From CALMUP01 sp035327305 (lineage in GTDB: Bacteria > Verrucomicrobiota > Kiritimatiellia > CAIVKH01): a DNA stretch of 31,498 bases. The translations under genes were made by a program, and so were the position numbers. How positions within the stretch are numbered: the stretch's first letter is position 1; each line of letters opens with the position of its first letter. The stretch covers positions 1 to 31,498 of the forward strand of contig DAOLDL010000033.1 in NCBI GenBank assembly GCA_035327305.1. Reading direction: 5' to 3'. Below, piece by piece: positions 8,891 through 18,807 of the stretch. Under the pieces are notes generated by a model. The model did not search any database and was not told where the DNA came from. It worked only from the letters and a program-made list of their open reading frames with translations.

Positions 8891-9299
8891 ATTTATCGTC
8901 AGTCGCCCAGTTGCCGATATCGTCTCCGCTTTGCACGCCATCTTCACCCAGCGAATATACTTCAAATCGCAGACCCCGACGCGAACTGGATGCCGAGTAC
9001 TGGTAATCGCGACCCCAGGGGTCTTTTGGAAGCGTTTGCAGGAACGGATCGTTGCCTTCGGTCAGGGCCGACAAGCTGGCCGGATACCGACCTTCAATCA
9101 TGTTGTAGGCGTGAATCGCCGTGCTGATCGCGCTGACATCGGCTTTGGCTTTTCCTTCACGTCCCTGTCCCAGGAACTTGGGCACGTTGATTGCGGCGAT
9201 GGTGGCAAGCATGCCAATGATCACCACAACGAGCAAAATTTCAATGAGGGTGAAACCGCCGGTTCCTTTGCGGGGATTATGTTTATAGTTCGAATTCAT
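8889..9299 (-). CDS. gspG: Major pseudopilin GspG
   Basis: Major subunit of the type II pseudopilus, 136 residues, near the family norm. The leader ends TGG|FTLIEILLVVVIIGMLA (cleavage after G15, Glu at +5). The globular domain has the GspG features KADVSAISTAIHAYNMIEGRYP, LPKDPWGRDYQY and the calcium-binding C-terminal loop SLGEDGVQSGDDIGNW. ATG start at 9299. It would be processed by GspO, assembled on GspF and driven by GspE. Confidence 0.95.
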   Translation of the reverse strand: MNSNYKHNPRKGTGGFTLIEILLVVVIIGMLATIAAINVPKFLGQGREGKAKADVSAISTAIHAYNMIEGRYPASLSALTEGNDPFLQTLPKDPWGRDYQYSASSSRRGLRFEVYSLGEDGVQSGDDIGNWATDDK

Positions 9300-9313
9300 A
9301 ATTACTTCCTTTT

Positions 9314-10600
9314 TTAGACATTCAAGCCGCTGGTCAGTTCAAACACGGCCATGAGCATGGCGACGGCGACAAAACCTACACCCACGGCAATCAGCAAAAT
9401 CATAATTGGTTCAAGTACGGTGGTCAAAACCTTCACGCTTCGGTCAAGTTCATCATCGTACCGGTCGGCAATGTGGCCCAAGGCTCCCGCCATATCGCCC
9501 GATTCCTCGCCGATCGCCAGCATATCCGTCAAAAGCGGCGGAAACACATCGCCCGCCGCCAGCGGACCGGCAATCGTCGAACCATCGGTTACCCGGTCCC
9601 TTGCCTCGGCGATTTCATGGGCGATCACTTTGTTACCCACCGTGTTTTCGACAATGGTCAATGCCTGCAATACAGGAACGCCATTGGTCAACAACGCACC
9701 CAGTGTTCGGGCAAACTGGCCAAAGGCATTGGCGGTGATAATCCGGTGAATGATCGGCATCTTGAGCAATCGCCGATGCCACCACATCAGCCCGGCCGGC
9801 GTCCGCGTATATCGCCGGAAAAATATAAAGCCGCCAATTAGAAGAATGGCGATCAGCCAACCGTAATTCAGCACAAAGGTACTGGCGCCGATCAATATTC
9901 GGGTCAACAGCGGCAGTGTGGCGCCCAACTCAAGAAACACTGCCGAAAATTTCGGGATTACAAACGTCATCACAAAAATAATCGTCAGCACACCCGCGCC
10001 CAAAACTATGGAAGGATATGTCATGGCCATGACTACTTTTTCACGCGCTTCCAATACCCGTTCAAAGTGTTCGCCCAATCGCTCCAGCGAATCGGACACG
10101 GCGCCGCTGGCTTCGCCCGCCTTGACCATGCTGACAAACAACGTGGAAAACGAATCCGGATATTGCGCCAACGCTTCAGACAAACTCGCACCCTTGATGA
10201 TCTGGTCACGCAACTCCACGACAATGGTGTCCGCCGCCGTTTTTGTCTTGCGACGCGACAACGTGTTCAGCGCGTTGCCCAACGTCATGCCGGAATTCAA
10301 CAAGTCACCCAACTCCCGAGTGAACATCGCAACCTCGCGCATATTCATGCGCGGCCTTTTGCTCGAAAATGAGATGGCAGGAGACCCCTCGGCGACATCG
10401 CGTTTCGATTTTTTGGTCGACGCCGCAGATTTGGATTTTTTTGCGTCCGCTTTTACTGCACCCCCACCCTCATTGACCGAAACGGGAACCAAGCCCTTGC
10501 GTTCAAGTGCAAGTTGCGCGGCACGACGATCCGGCGCATCAATGTTGCCCTGGACGCGTTCTCCGGCGCGGCTTCGAGCTATGTAAGAGTAAGTGGGCAT
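9314..10600 (-). CDS. gspF: Type II secretion inner-membrane protein GspF
   Basis: Polytopic inner-membrane platform protein of 428 residues. The N-terminus is typical (MPTYSYIARSRAGERVQGNI). A Lys/Ser-rich linker follows (about 48-78), then two GspF cytoplasmic helical domains (about 90-190 and 290-395). Three transmembrane segments lie near 193-217, 237-262 and 397-422. It carries signatures such as MFTRELGDLLNSGM and QFARTLGALLTNGVPVLQAL. GspF contacts GspE and GspL in the export motor. ATG start at 10600. The 79-base gap to gspE contains CCTGAAA-type repeats. Confidence 0.94.
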   Translation of the reverse strand: MPTYSYIARSRAGERVQGNIDAPDRRAAQLALERKGLVPVSVNEGGGAVKADAKKSKSAASTKKSKRDVAEGSPAISFSSKRPRMNMREVAMFTRELGDLLNSGMTLGNALNTLSRRKTKTAADTIVVELRDQIIKGASLSEALAQYPDSFSTLFVSMVKAGEASGAVSDSLERLGEHFERVLEAREKVVMAMTYPSIVLGAGVLTIIFVMTFVIPKFSAVFLELGATLPLLTRILIGASTFVLNYGWLIAILLIGGFIFFRRYTRTPAGLMWWHRRLLKMPIIHRIITANAFGQFARTLGALLTNGVPVLQALTIVENTVGNKVIAHEIAEARDRVTDGSTIAGPLAAGDVFPPLLTDMLAIGEESGDMAGALGHIADRYDDELDRSVKVLTTVLEPIMILLIAVGVGFVAVAMLMAVFELTSGLNV

Positions 10601-10612
10601 GGGAAGGGGAAT

Positions 10613-10646
10613 TGAGGTTTCAGGGTTCAGGTGTCAGGTTTCAGGG
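10613..10646. repeat. Low-complexity GGTTTCAGGG repeat between gspE and gspF
   Basis: Units GGTTTCAGGG, TTCAGGTG, TCAGG and TTTCAGGG follow each other directly, covering most of the gspE-gspF gap just before the gspF start. On the minus strand it reads CCTGAAACCTGACACCTGAA. It resembles the repeat in the gspK-gspL gap and probably belongs to a genome-wide intergenic repeat class. Confidence 0.6.
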
Positions 10647-10679
10647 CAACGAGTCCATCATCCTTTATCGATTCTTTTT

Positions 10680-12398
<1,719 letters not shown>

Positions 12399-12416
12399 GT
12401 TTACGCTATTGACCTC

Positions 12417-12433
12417 ACACGGTTCATCCGTGT
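12417..12433 (-). promoter_or_regulatory. Hairpin in the gspE leader next to the ribosome binding site
   Basis: ACACGG (12417-12422), loop TTCAT, CCGTGT (12428-12433) form a 6-bp stem in the predicted 5' leader. On the mRNA it is followed at once by GAGG, the best Shine-Dalgarno candidate for ATG 12398. Possible translational control; small enough to be chance. Confidence 0.35.
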
Positions 12434-12448
12434 TCACACGTCATGGCA

Positions 12449-12477
12449 ACATAATCCGCACAACCCGCGCCTGTCAA
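12449..12477 (-). promoter_or_regulatory. Sigma70-type promoter of the gspE operon
   Basis: Read on the minus strand, TTGACA (12477-12472) is separated by exactly 17 bases from TTATGT (12454-12449). The -35 is perfect and the -10 is moderate. The predicted start near 12442 leaves a leader of about 44 bases to ATG 12398. This argues that the secretion operon is transcribed independently of the exoprotein operon upstream. Confidence 0.6.
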
Positions 12478-12494
12478 TCACCGGCTGGTCAAAC

Positions 12495-12521
12495 GGGCGG
12501 TAAAAACTCGTGTTTTAGCCC
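12495..12521 (-). terminator. Weak stem-loop after the Ca-binding-repeat gene
   Basis: GGGC (12495-12498) and GCCC (12518-12521) flank AAAAC-TCGT-GTTTT (12503-12516), about 27 bases past the stop of the upstream gene. The stem is interrupted by an asymmetric bulge and no T-run follows, so at best it is a weak or Rho-assisted terminator. Confidence 0.3.
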
Positions 12522-12547
12522 ATTTACTATTTCGAGGATATTCCCGG

Positions 12548-13732
12548 TCAGGGATTGATCAGCAATTCCACCCGGTAATACTGTTCATGAATAAAGGTGA
12601 TGTTGGTGATGGTGGTTTGAGCGGGCCGACCGGCATAGTCACCTACAACAGTCCATTCTGACGCCATGATGCCACCGTCAATGTCCGCCACCCGCGATAC
12701 CTGGTAGGTGCGTCCGGTCGCGGAACGCCAACCCACAATCGACTGTCCATCGACATGCGATAAACGCAACATACGCAAAAAGTCGTCCTCATCGCTTGGG
12801 TTTGTTCCCGCCACGGCTTCGGCGGCGTCTGAATAACCATCGCCATCGGTATCCACCGCGTACGGATTACTGGTCCATCCTCCGGGGTTGAGCGGAACCG
12901 AAGTCCCCGGCCACACGGTGGATTTTTCGTCAAAACCAGAAAGTTCCTCGAAGTTGGTCAAACCATCGCCATCCGAATCGGTCGGGACATCCAGCCCAAC
13001 CAAATCCACCCCCGGCGTCATCACATTCGTCACCGCGAGCACAGGCACGCCCGAAGGCGGCGTGAACCGCCAGACATCGCGCTCCCGACCATGCGCCCCA
13101 CCGATCTGCACCGGACGATCCAGTGAAAAATACAGCCCGCCATTGGTACTGGCATACAGCGCGTTTACATTCGCCCCGGAAGGTAAATGCATATTGGTTA
13201 CACCGGTGTACTTTTTGGAGAATGCCGCGCCGTTCCAACGCACAATATCATGAGGGCGCACCAGACCGGCACCGGGAAGTGTCGCGGAAACATCCAGCGA
13301 AAGCAGGAAGCCGGGTCCGTTGGTTCGTAAACAGACGGCATCAATGCCCGCGCGTTCGGGAATGCCCGCCGCCACGCCGTTGAAGTATTTGATGAATGTA
13401 TTGTTGACGGGATTGAATGCGACAAGGTCTCGGCGGGTATAAACATTCGCCCCCTGCACAAAGTCGGTATCCGGTGCAAAGACCAGGAGGTTGCTTACCA
13501 CCATGAAGGCCTGAACACCAACACGCGGCGACCAAGGGAACGCAGTCAAGTCCAGTAGCGCGCCGGAGGCATACGGCCCAATACTGATCGACTGGTGATC
13601 GCTGTAATACGCCCCGGCGCGAATGGCCGCCACATCCGAAACCATACGGACGGAATTTGAAGCCGGTGCGCCCCACGCCGCGCCACCGAGTGCTATCAAC
13701 CCGATTCCCAAACCATGTAAAAGCGCCTTCAT
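12548..13732 (-). CDS. Secreted protein with thrombospondin type 3 (Ca-binding) repeats
   Basis: Secreted protein of 394 residues, function unknown. It has a signal peptide (MKALLHGLGIGLIALGGAAWGA). A long N-terminal half has a beta-propeller-like look (repeats on VRWNGAAF and DVWRFTPPSGV). Two calcium-type repeats follow, DSDGDGLTNFEE and DTDGDGYSDAAE plus TNPSDEDD. A C-terminal module has the pattern VGWRSATGRTYQVSR...W..VGDYAG....T.ITN...EQYYRVEL, a tail common on PVC surface proteins. I chose ATG 13732, one base after the preceding stop; the upstream TTG/GTG extension would bury the signal peptide. It is the last gene of the beta-helix operon. The fold of the first half is a guess. Confidence 0.75.
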   Translation of the reverse strand: MKALLHGLGIGLIALGGAAWGAPASNSVRMVSDVAAIRAGAYYSDHQSISIGPYASGALLDLTAFPWSPRVGVQAFMVVSNLLVFAPDTDFVQGANVYTRRDLVAFNPVNNTFIKYFNGVAAGIPERAGIDAVCLRTNGPGFLLSLDVSATLPGAGLVRPHDIVRWNGAAFSKKYTGVTNMHLPSGANVNALYASTNGGLYFSLDRPVQIGGAHGRERDVWRFTPPSGVPVLAVTNVMTPGVDLVGLDVPTDSDGDGLTNFEELSGFDEKSTVWPGTSVPLNPGGWTSNPYAVDTDGDGYSDAAEAVAGTNPSDEDDFLRMLRLSHVDGQSIVGWRSATGRTYQVSRVADIDGGIMASEWTVVGDYAGRPAQTTITNITFIHEQYYRVELLINP

Positions 13733-13733
13733 C

Positions 13734-14948
13734 CTATTGTTGTATATTCCCGAATGTGTTCCAGTCGCTGAACGCGGAATTGACCGTGCGGCGGAAACCG
13801 ACATGGTTGTTGGTCTGCGTGACGAGTATGTTATTCGTGGAATTTCCGGACGCCAGATTGCCGACGACCAAATTACCCGTCCCGTTGATCAGGATGCCGG
13901 CGACATTAAAGTGAGCCGAGTTTTCCTCGATGCGATTTCCCGAGCCGGAAACCACCATGCCGCCACCCGAGCCCGGAGCCGCCTGACCATTCCAAGTCAC
14001 GTGATTTCTCATGGCAAATCCATCGCTGGTTATTGAAATGCCGATCAATCCGTTGGAGGATGCAACATTGTCCACCAGCATGGAACCGGCTCCCCCAACA
14101 ATTCCGAATGACGAATTGCGATCCGCCTTCGACCCGGCGATAATTCCATGGTTGAACAACTGCACTCCATACCCCAGAAATCCTTGGATGTTTTGCGACG
14201 CCGTAACCGAATTCACCACGGAATTGCTTTGCACGAGAATACCGCTGAACACGTTGGTGCCATTATTTCCATTCACCATGCACGACTCGACGATGGAATG
14301 CGCACCCGCCGAGATGCCGTAGAACGTATTGGCGGAGTTGCTCACCACGGAACAACCGCTGATGATGGCGGACACCCCCGCGACAATACCGGTGTAACCG
14401 GTACTGAACGACATGCCACTGACCCGGCAATCCTGAATCAATGCCCCGTTGCCGGCGTTGATGCCAAACCCGCCTCCCGCAAAGGCGTTGACGCCGGAAA
14501 TCTGCACCCCGGTAACGCGGGCATGCGATCCCAACCAGAGCGATTCACGACAATTCCGAAAGCGAATATCCTGAACAACGTTGCCCTCCCCTAGAAGGAC
14601 GACCGCAAAACCGCTGTTCCGCGTGAAATGAGCCACGGTTCCATTCCGTATGCGTGTCCGCGAAACGCCGGCATCCTGAAAAATCGCGCTCTGGGAATTC
14701 GTCCCGCCATAGATCGTATAACCGTTCAGATCAATTGTGACATCGTTGGTCCCCACGACAATCGCCGCAAAACTGCCGGTGAAGGAAAGGTTTTCAGTAA
14801 GGATGTAACTGCCGGGCGTCATCGCCGTATACCCCGGGGTCAGCTTGGATTGGGAAATATGAATGCGGCCGTGCTCCGCCATTGCGGCAATCGCGATACC
14901 GGCGAACACGATGATCATCACCATCGTTTTATGTACGTTCGTTACCAT
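13734..14948 (-). CDS. Right-handed beta-helix exoprotein (paralogue 1)
   Basis: Secreted right-handed parallel beta-helix protein, 404 residues. A signal peptide (about 1-24, VMIIVFAGIAIAAMA) leads into the family N-terminal motif PGSYILTENL and then DVTIDLNGYTIYGG. About ten helix coils rich in Gly, Asn and Ser follow, with repeats of the form GVSAIISGCSVVSNSAN. The end is SDWNTFGNIQQ. NosD/pectate-lyase-like folds of this kind bind or cleave polysaccharides, or serve as surface adhesins. I see no defined catalytic site and no cell-wall or autotransporter anchor. Its ATG overlaps the preceding gene by seven bases. Confidence 0.85.
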   Translation of the reverse strand: MVTNVHKTMVMIIVFAGIAIAAMAEHGRIHISQSKLTPGYTAMTPGSYILTENLSFTGSFAAIVVGTNDVTIDLNGYTIYGGTNSQSAIFQDAGVSRTRIRNGTVAHFTRNSGFAVVLLGEGNVVQDIRFRNCRESLWLGSHARVTGVQISGVNAFAGGGFGINAGNGALIQDCRVSGMSFSTGYTGIVAGVSAIISGCSVVSNSANTFYGISAGAHSIVESCMVNGNNGTNVFSGILVQSNSVVNSVTASQNIQGFLGYGVQLFNHGIIAGSKADRNSSFGIVGGAGSMLVDNVASSNGLIGISITSDGFAMRNHVTWNGQAAPGSGGGMVVSGSGNRIEENSAHFNVAGILINGTGNLVVGNLASGNSTNNILVTQTNNHVGFRRTVNSAFSDWNTFGNIQQ

Positions 14949-16150
14949 CTGATCGTTTGAAAATTGTAGGGGTTGGCCAATGCGTTGAAATCCAATCCCG
15001 GGGCAACAAGAGCCTGGGGAATATGGTTGCTGATGGCGCCGAAGGGAAGCGTGCTGAAGTAGTCGGAATTTCTCATGAGTAAGTTGTTGGTGGCAAAAAC
15101 AAAATTGACCGCGACGAGATTGTTGACGAAGTGATTGTTATCGATGCGGCTGTGCTGGCCCGACAACGTCATCCCGTCGGCAAAGTTCGCCTTGCTGTTC
15201 CGCGCCGATAGATTCCGCTGAATAATGGAGCGATTCTCCAACTGAATGCCATCGGTTACATTATTAAAGACCACGCATTCCGTCACACGGCCTTCGCTCG
15301 CGTAAATGCCGGCGCCTGCCACCACCGTGCCCGGCCCGCTCATGCTTGAAACCGTGCTGCGGAAGACCTGACTGCCGGCCAACAGCGCGATGCCCTGGGT
15401 CATTCCATTTGAAAACGAGTGGGCGACATTGCCGACGGCGCAGTACCGGATCATCCCGCCGGCTGTGGTGAAAATGCCATCGCTGATGGTTCCGCCAATG
15501 ACATCAGAAACGGTGACATGCTCAACGGCCACATCCCTTGCGGCCCAAATCGCGCGCGCCGCAGTCGCACCAAAGACAGATCGAATGCCGCTACGGGAAA
15601 TGGACGCGCCATCTCCCGCCTTCATCCCGACGGCCACCGTGCCGAATACACTAGCCACCCGGCAGGCAGAGATGCGTCCACCCGCTCCGACTTCAATACC
15701 AATCGCTTCCGTGCCGTTCAAATTATAGACGATACACTGATCCACCGCGCCGCCATCACCCAGCTTCAGACCGCTCGCACCACCTTCCACCCGCAGATCG
15801 ATCAACCGGTTGTTTCCTCCGCCAGCGTTGACGGCAAAGATGAAGTCCCCCTGCCAATTGACAAAACCGCCATTCATGACGGTGAGACCGGAAAAGGCCG
15901 GCGACTGAAATACGCCGAATCCATTGGCATCGCCGCCGCCCCGCCACGTTAACGTAAATCCATTCAGGTCAATCGTTACGCCATTGGCCTCAACGATGAT
16001 CGCATGATCAGCCGCGGTTGCGTTAAGTGGCTCCGTTGCGCGATACAACCCAGGCTGGCTGATCACCAGCGGCAACATGTCGGAAGTAATTTCCTGCGCC
16101 GCCCATGATCGGGTTGCCAACAGACACAAAATGACCATCCACTGTTTCAC
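14942..16150 (-). CDS. Right-handed beta-helix exoprotein (paralogue 2)
   Basis: Paralogue of its neighbours, 402 residues. Signal peptide MKQWMVILCLLATRSWAA, then PGLYRATEPLNATAADHAIIVE and GVTIDLNGFTLTWRGG. A run of beta-helix coils follows (GGAVDQCIVYNL, GGRISACRVASV, GASISRSGIRSV). The C-terminal cap is NNLLMRNSDYF, ending in YNFQTIRW. It has no recognisable catalytic residues or anchor. ATG start six bases after the stop of paralogue 3. The secreted location is inferred from the signal peptide; outer-membrane passage by the adjacent type II system is inferred from position. Confidence 0.85.
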   Translation of the reverse strand: MKQWMVILCLLATRSWAAQEITSDMLPLVISQPGLYRATEPLNATAADHAIIVEANGVTIDLNGFTLTWRGGGDANGFGVFQSPAFSGLTVMNGGFVNWQGDFIFAVNAGGGNNRLIDLRVEGGASGLKLGDGGAVDQCIVYNLNGTEAIGIEVGAGGRISACRVASVFGTVAVGMKAGDGASISRSGIRSVFGATAARAIWAARDVAVEHVTVSDVIGGTISDGIFTTAGGMIRYCAVGNVAHSFSNGMTQGIALLAGSQVFRSTVSSMSGPGTVVAGAGIYASEGRVTECVVFNNVTDGIQLENRSIIQRNLSARNSKANFADGMTLSGQHSRIDNNHFVNNLVAVNFVFATNNLLMRNSDYFSTLPFGAISNHIPQALVAPGLDFNALANPYNFQTIRW

Positions 16151-16156
16151 TTGAAA

Positions 16157-17362
16157 TTAATACCGGATATTCGCCCACGTATTGTTGTTGAACACATAAT
16201 TGGTGCCGGGAAATTGTTGGACCAACGCGAAATGATTGGTGCTGTTCGCCGTACTGATAAAGTCGGTGGCGGCTCCGGCGGCGGAATTCCTCACCAGTAG
16301 GTGGTTGGCGGTTTGTTGTCCGATAAACCCGTACGCGTTGGTGGTGATGATGTGATTGTCACGCAAGATATTGGGAGTCCCCCGGATATCCCAATTCGGG
16401 CCCTTCACCAGATTTCCCGAGGCGCGACTGCCCGTCGACAATATGCTGTAGGCCAGCCCCGAAAAGCCGCCCTGCATCTGACAATCCGTTAACATCGAAT
16501 CCGTAACGATCATGCCGTAACCGGACGATGCGGACGTCGCGTTGTTGACCGAGGATCGCACGGCCATGGAGCGGGTCATGTTCAACCCCGTGACATTGAA
16601 ATCATCAGCGCGGATATCGCTGATCCGGGAGTCGGTCAAAAGGCTCTCGGTCATTTGAATGCCTGTAAAGGACGTGTTCAACATCGAATTATCCACCAAT
16701 TGAACGCGGCTTATTGCCGAACCGCGCCCGACCGACATGATGGACACCCCGAGCGACGCGTCGGTGGCATGAATTCCGGAAAGCCGGAAGTTGTCGACAC
16801 GATTGGCTCCCTGTAATTGATAATAGACAAACGACGCCATGGCAGGCAAACCTCCCGCCACGCTGATATCAAACAGCATGGATCCCGGCGATACGACGCC
16901 CTCATTGGCAAAATCACAGTCGACCACCTGAACATTGGAGACCATGCTACCCTCGCCTAGGCGAAACGCGCGCCGCACCAGCGATAGCCGCAGATTTTCC
17001 GCACGGCTGTGGTTTCCGAGAAATACGCCGTCGCCAAAATTGACGAGCGCGCCATTGTGCACCCGCAATCCGTACGTTTCCAAAAACGCGACACTGATAC
17101 CGGACGACCCCACTTGGGCGCCCACATTGCGAATGGAATGACCGGCAAGATCGATCGTTACGTGATTGGCGGACACCACAATCGCCGGACCTCCGGTCAC
17201 CGTGAGCGATTCGGTCAACACATAACTGCCGCTTTGATATATCTCCAGCGGCATGTCCACCTGCCCGATACGTATGCGACCGTCGGATGCACTTGTTGTT
17301 CCGCCTGCAATGCCGCAAACGAAAACCATCAACAGAAATGTTTTATGTAAACAATGCATCAT
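16157..17362 (-). CDS. Right-handed beta-helix exoprotein (paralogue 3)
   Basis: 401 residues. Signal peptide (about 1-25, LLMVFVCGIAGGTTSA), then SGSYVLTESLTVTGGPAIVVS and HVTIDLAGHSIRNVG. Coils such as GSAISRVQLVDNSML and ESLLTDSRISDI follow. The C-terminal cap is NHLLVRNSAAGAATDF, with the ending NNNTWANIRY seen in many proteins of this type. Compared with its neighbours the coils contain fewer Gly and more Met and Leu. Its ATG overlaps the stop of paralogue 4 by four bases, so translation is coupled. Ligand unknown. Confidence 0.85.
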   Translation of the reverse strand: MMHCLHKTFLLMVFVCGIAGGTTSASDGRIRIGQVDMPLEIYQSGSYVLTESLTVTGGPAIVVSANHVTIDLAGHSIRNVGAQVGSSGISVAFLETYGLRVHNGALVNFGDGVFLGNHSRAENLRLSLVRRAFRLGEGSMVSNVQVVDCDFANEGVVSPGSMLFDISVAGGLPAMASFVYYQLQGANRVDNFRLSGIHATDASLGVSIMSVGRGSAISRVQLVDNSMLNTSFTGIQMTESLLTDSRISDIRADDFNVTGLNMTRSMAVRSSVNNATSASSGYGMIVTDSMLTDCQMQGGFSGLAYSILSTGSRASGNLVKGPNWDIRGTPNILRDNHIITTNAYGFIGQQTANHLLVRNSAAGAATDFISTANSTNHFALVQQFPGTNYVFNNNTWANIRY

Positions 17363-18579
17363 GGCGTATGTGAGATGGAAAAGTTGATCCAGGCTTCTTC
17401 CGTGGTAAAATTCGCGCGCGGATTATTGGTAATGCCGCCCCATGAATTGCCGCCAAGCAACAGATAATTTCCGACGACCGTGTTCAGTAAAGCCGCGTTG
17501 CGAACAAACAGGTTTGATCGATTCTCGCCGGAGTAAAATCCCCGCCCGTTCAACAGGGCATCGTTGTCGAGCACATGATTGCGCATACCGGAGGCGAAAA
17601 ATCCGTTGTTGGTATTGCTCCGGGCGAAGTTGCCGGCAATACGGTTGTCATTCACAAAGTGAAATCCTACGTCGGTATTGCCAAACGAATAGGTCGATTT
17701 AACCGTGGAATGCGCGTTGACCACGATACCACTGCGGTTCATATACGAAAAAACATCCTGTATGTGCGAACGGGATCCGGCGCCGATACCAACCGAACCG
17801 GAACTGCCGGCATTCACTCCGCTTACCGACTCGGTAACCGACCCGCCATCCGACACAAAAATACCGTACGCCATTTGCCCGGAAACCGAATCGCGCACCA
17901 CACACCCGGTTACGCGTACATTGGCCTCTCCATAAATGCCGTATACCGTGGTGGCCGCTGAAGGCCGCAGGACCACGCAATCGCGCACCTCCGAATTCGC
18001 GCCGGCATAAATACCGTACATGATATTATTGGTCGACGAACTACCCAGAACATTACAACGCAGAATCCGACTCCCGCTTCCCGCCTGAATCCCATACCCG
18101 ACACCGTTGGCGCGATTGGAATAGATCAGACAGGCCTCTATGCGCGAATGGTTGCCGGAAAAGATTCCGCGTGCGCCGCCGGACACACTGATATCCCTGA
18201 ATGCATTATCCGCTCCGCTGGCATTGATGCTCCAGACCGAACCGCCCGACCAATTGGCCAGATTCCCATTGTACACCACAAGATTACGGTGGGCTGCAGA
18301 CTGAAATATGCCGCTTAACGTGCCGCCTGCTCCGGGACCGGTGATCGTGAATCCGTTCAGATCTATTTCGACGTCGCTGGCTGAAACCCAGATGGCGTTT
18401 TCATTCAGGTGCGTGACATTGAGCGAGCTGGTAAGGACATAGCGACCCGGCTGGGTGATCTGGTACGGGAGCGTTGTCATCTGCTTTTGGTTGATCTCCA
18501 CACGGCCCGCGCCGGCAAACGCCATGGCAGTCGTGATCAACCAGATCGCCCCTCCCGTTGTAACCAGCGGTCGTATCAT
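17359..18579 (-). CDS. Right-handed beta-helix exoprotein (paralogue 4, operon head)
   Basis: 406 residues from ATG 18579. Signal peptide MIRPLVTTGGAIWLITTAMAFAGA, then QPGRYVLTSSLNVTHL and DVEIDLNGFTITGPGAGG. Coils of the type GSRILRCNVLGSSS and GANSEVRDCVVLRPS follow, then the cap SNLFVRNAALLNTVVGNYLLLGGNSWGGI, ending EEAWINFSISHTP. A TTG at 18639 would extend it by 20 residues but would place non-hydrophobic sequence before the signal peptide. First gene of the exoprotein operon. Likely role: surface polysaccharide binding or breakdown, or adhesion; unproven. Confidence 0.85.
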   Translation of the reverse strand: MIRPLVTTGGAIWLITTAMAFAGAGRVEINQKQMTTLPYQITQPGRYVLTSSLNVTHLNENAIWVSASDVEIDLNGFTITGPGAGGTLSGIFQSAAHRNLVVYNGNLANWSGGSVWSINASGADNAFRDISVSGGARGIFSGNHSRIEACLIYSNRANGVGYGIQAGSGSRILRCNVLGSSSTNNIMYGIYAGANSEVRDCVVLRPSAATTVYGIYGEANVRVTGCVVRDSVSGQMAYGIFVSDGGSVTESVSGVNAGSSGSVGIGAGSRSHIQDVFSYMNRSGIVVNAHSTVKSTYSFGNTDVGFHFVNDNRIAGNFARSNTNNGFFASGMRNHVLDNDALLNGRGFYSGENRSNLFVRNAALLNTVVGNYLLLGGNSWGGITNNPRANFTTEEAWINFSISHTP

Positions 18580-18807
18580 CTCATATGAAACAGTAACCGG
18601 CAAAGCCGCATACGTAAAACTGTTTCGACTCAAACACAAAAATTTTAAATAGACGAAGTACGTGTAAAATTAATATTCAGCTCAACATCCTGGCGGAACC
18701 GATTACCCAATCTTTAAGGTTGTCATCGATGCGGCAATCGGTTTTTATGACCCCGCGATAACGCGAAATAAATTATTTGAGAAGTATCGATAGACGGGAC
18801 GGCGAGC
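18580..18807. promoter_or_regulatory. Divergent promoter region between the beta-helix operon and the CpXC gene
   Basis: This 228-base AT-rich gap separates two divergent genes. On the plus strand TTGTCA (18720-18725), 17 bases, then TTTTAT (18743-18748) is a moderate sigma70-type candidate for the CpXC gene. On the minus strand TTTACA followed 17 bases later by AAATTT is a weak candidate for the beta-helix operon. No dyad or terminator stands out. Confidence 0.35.
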
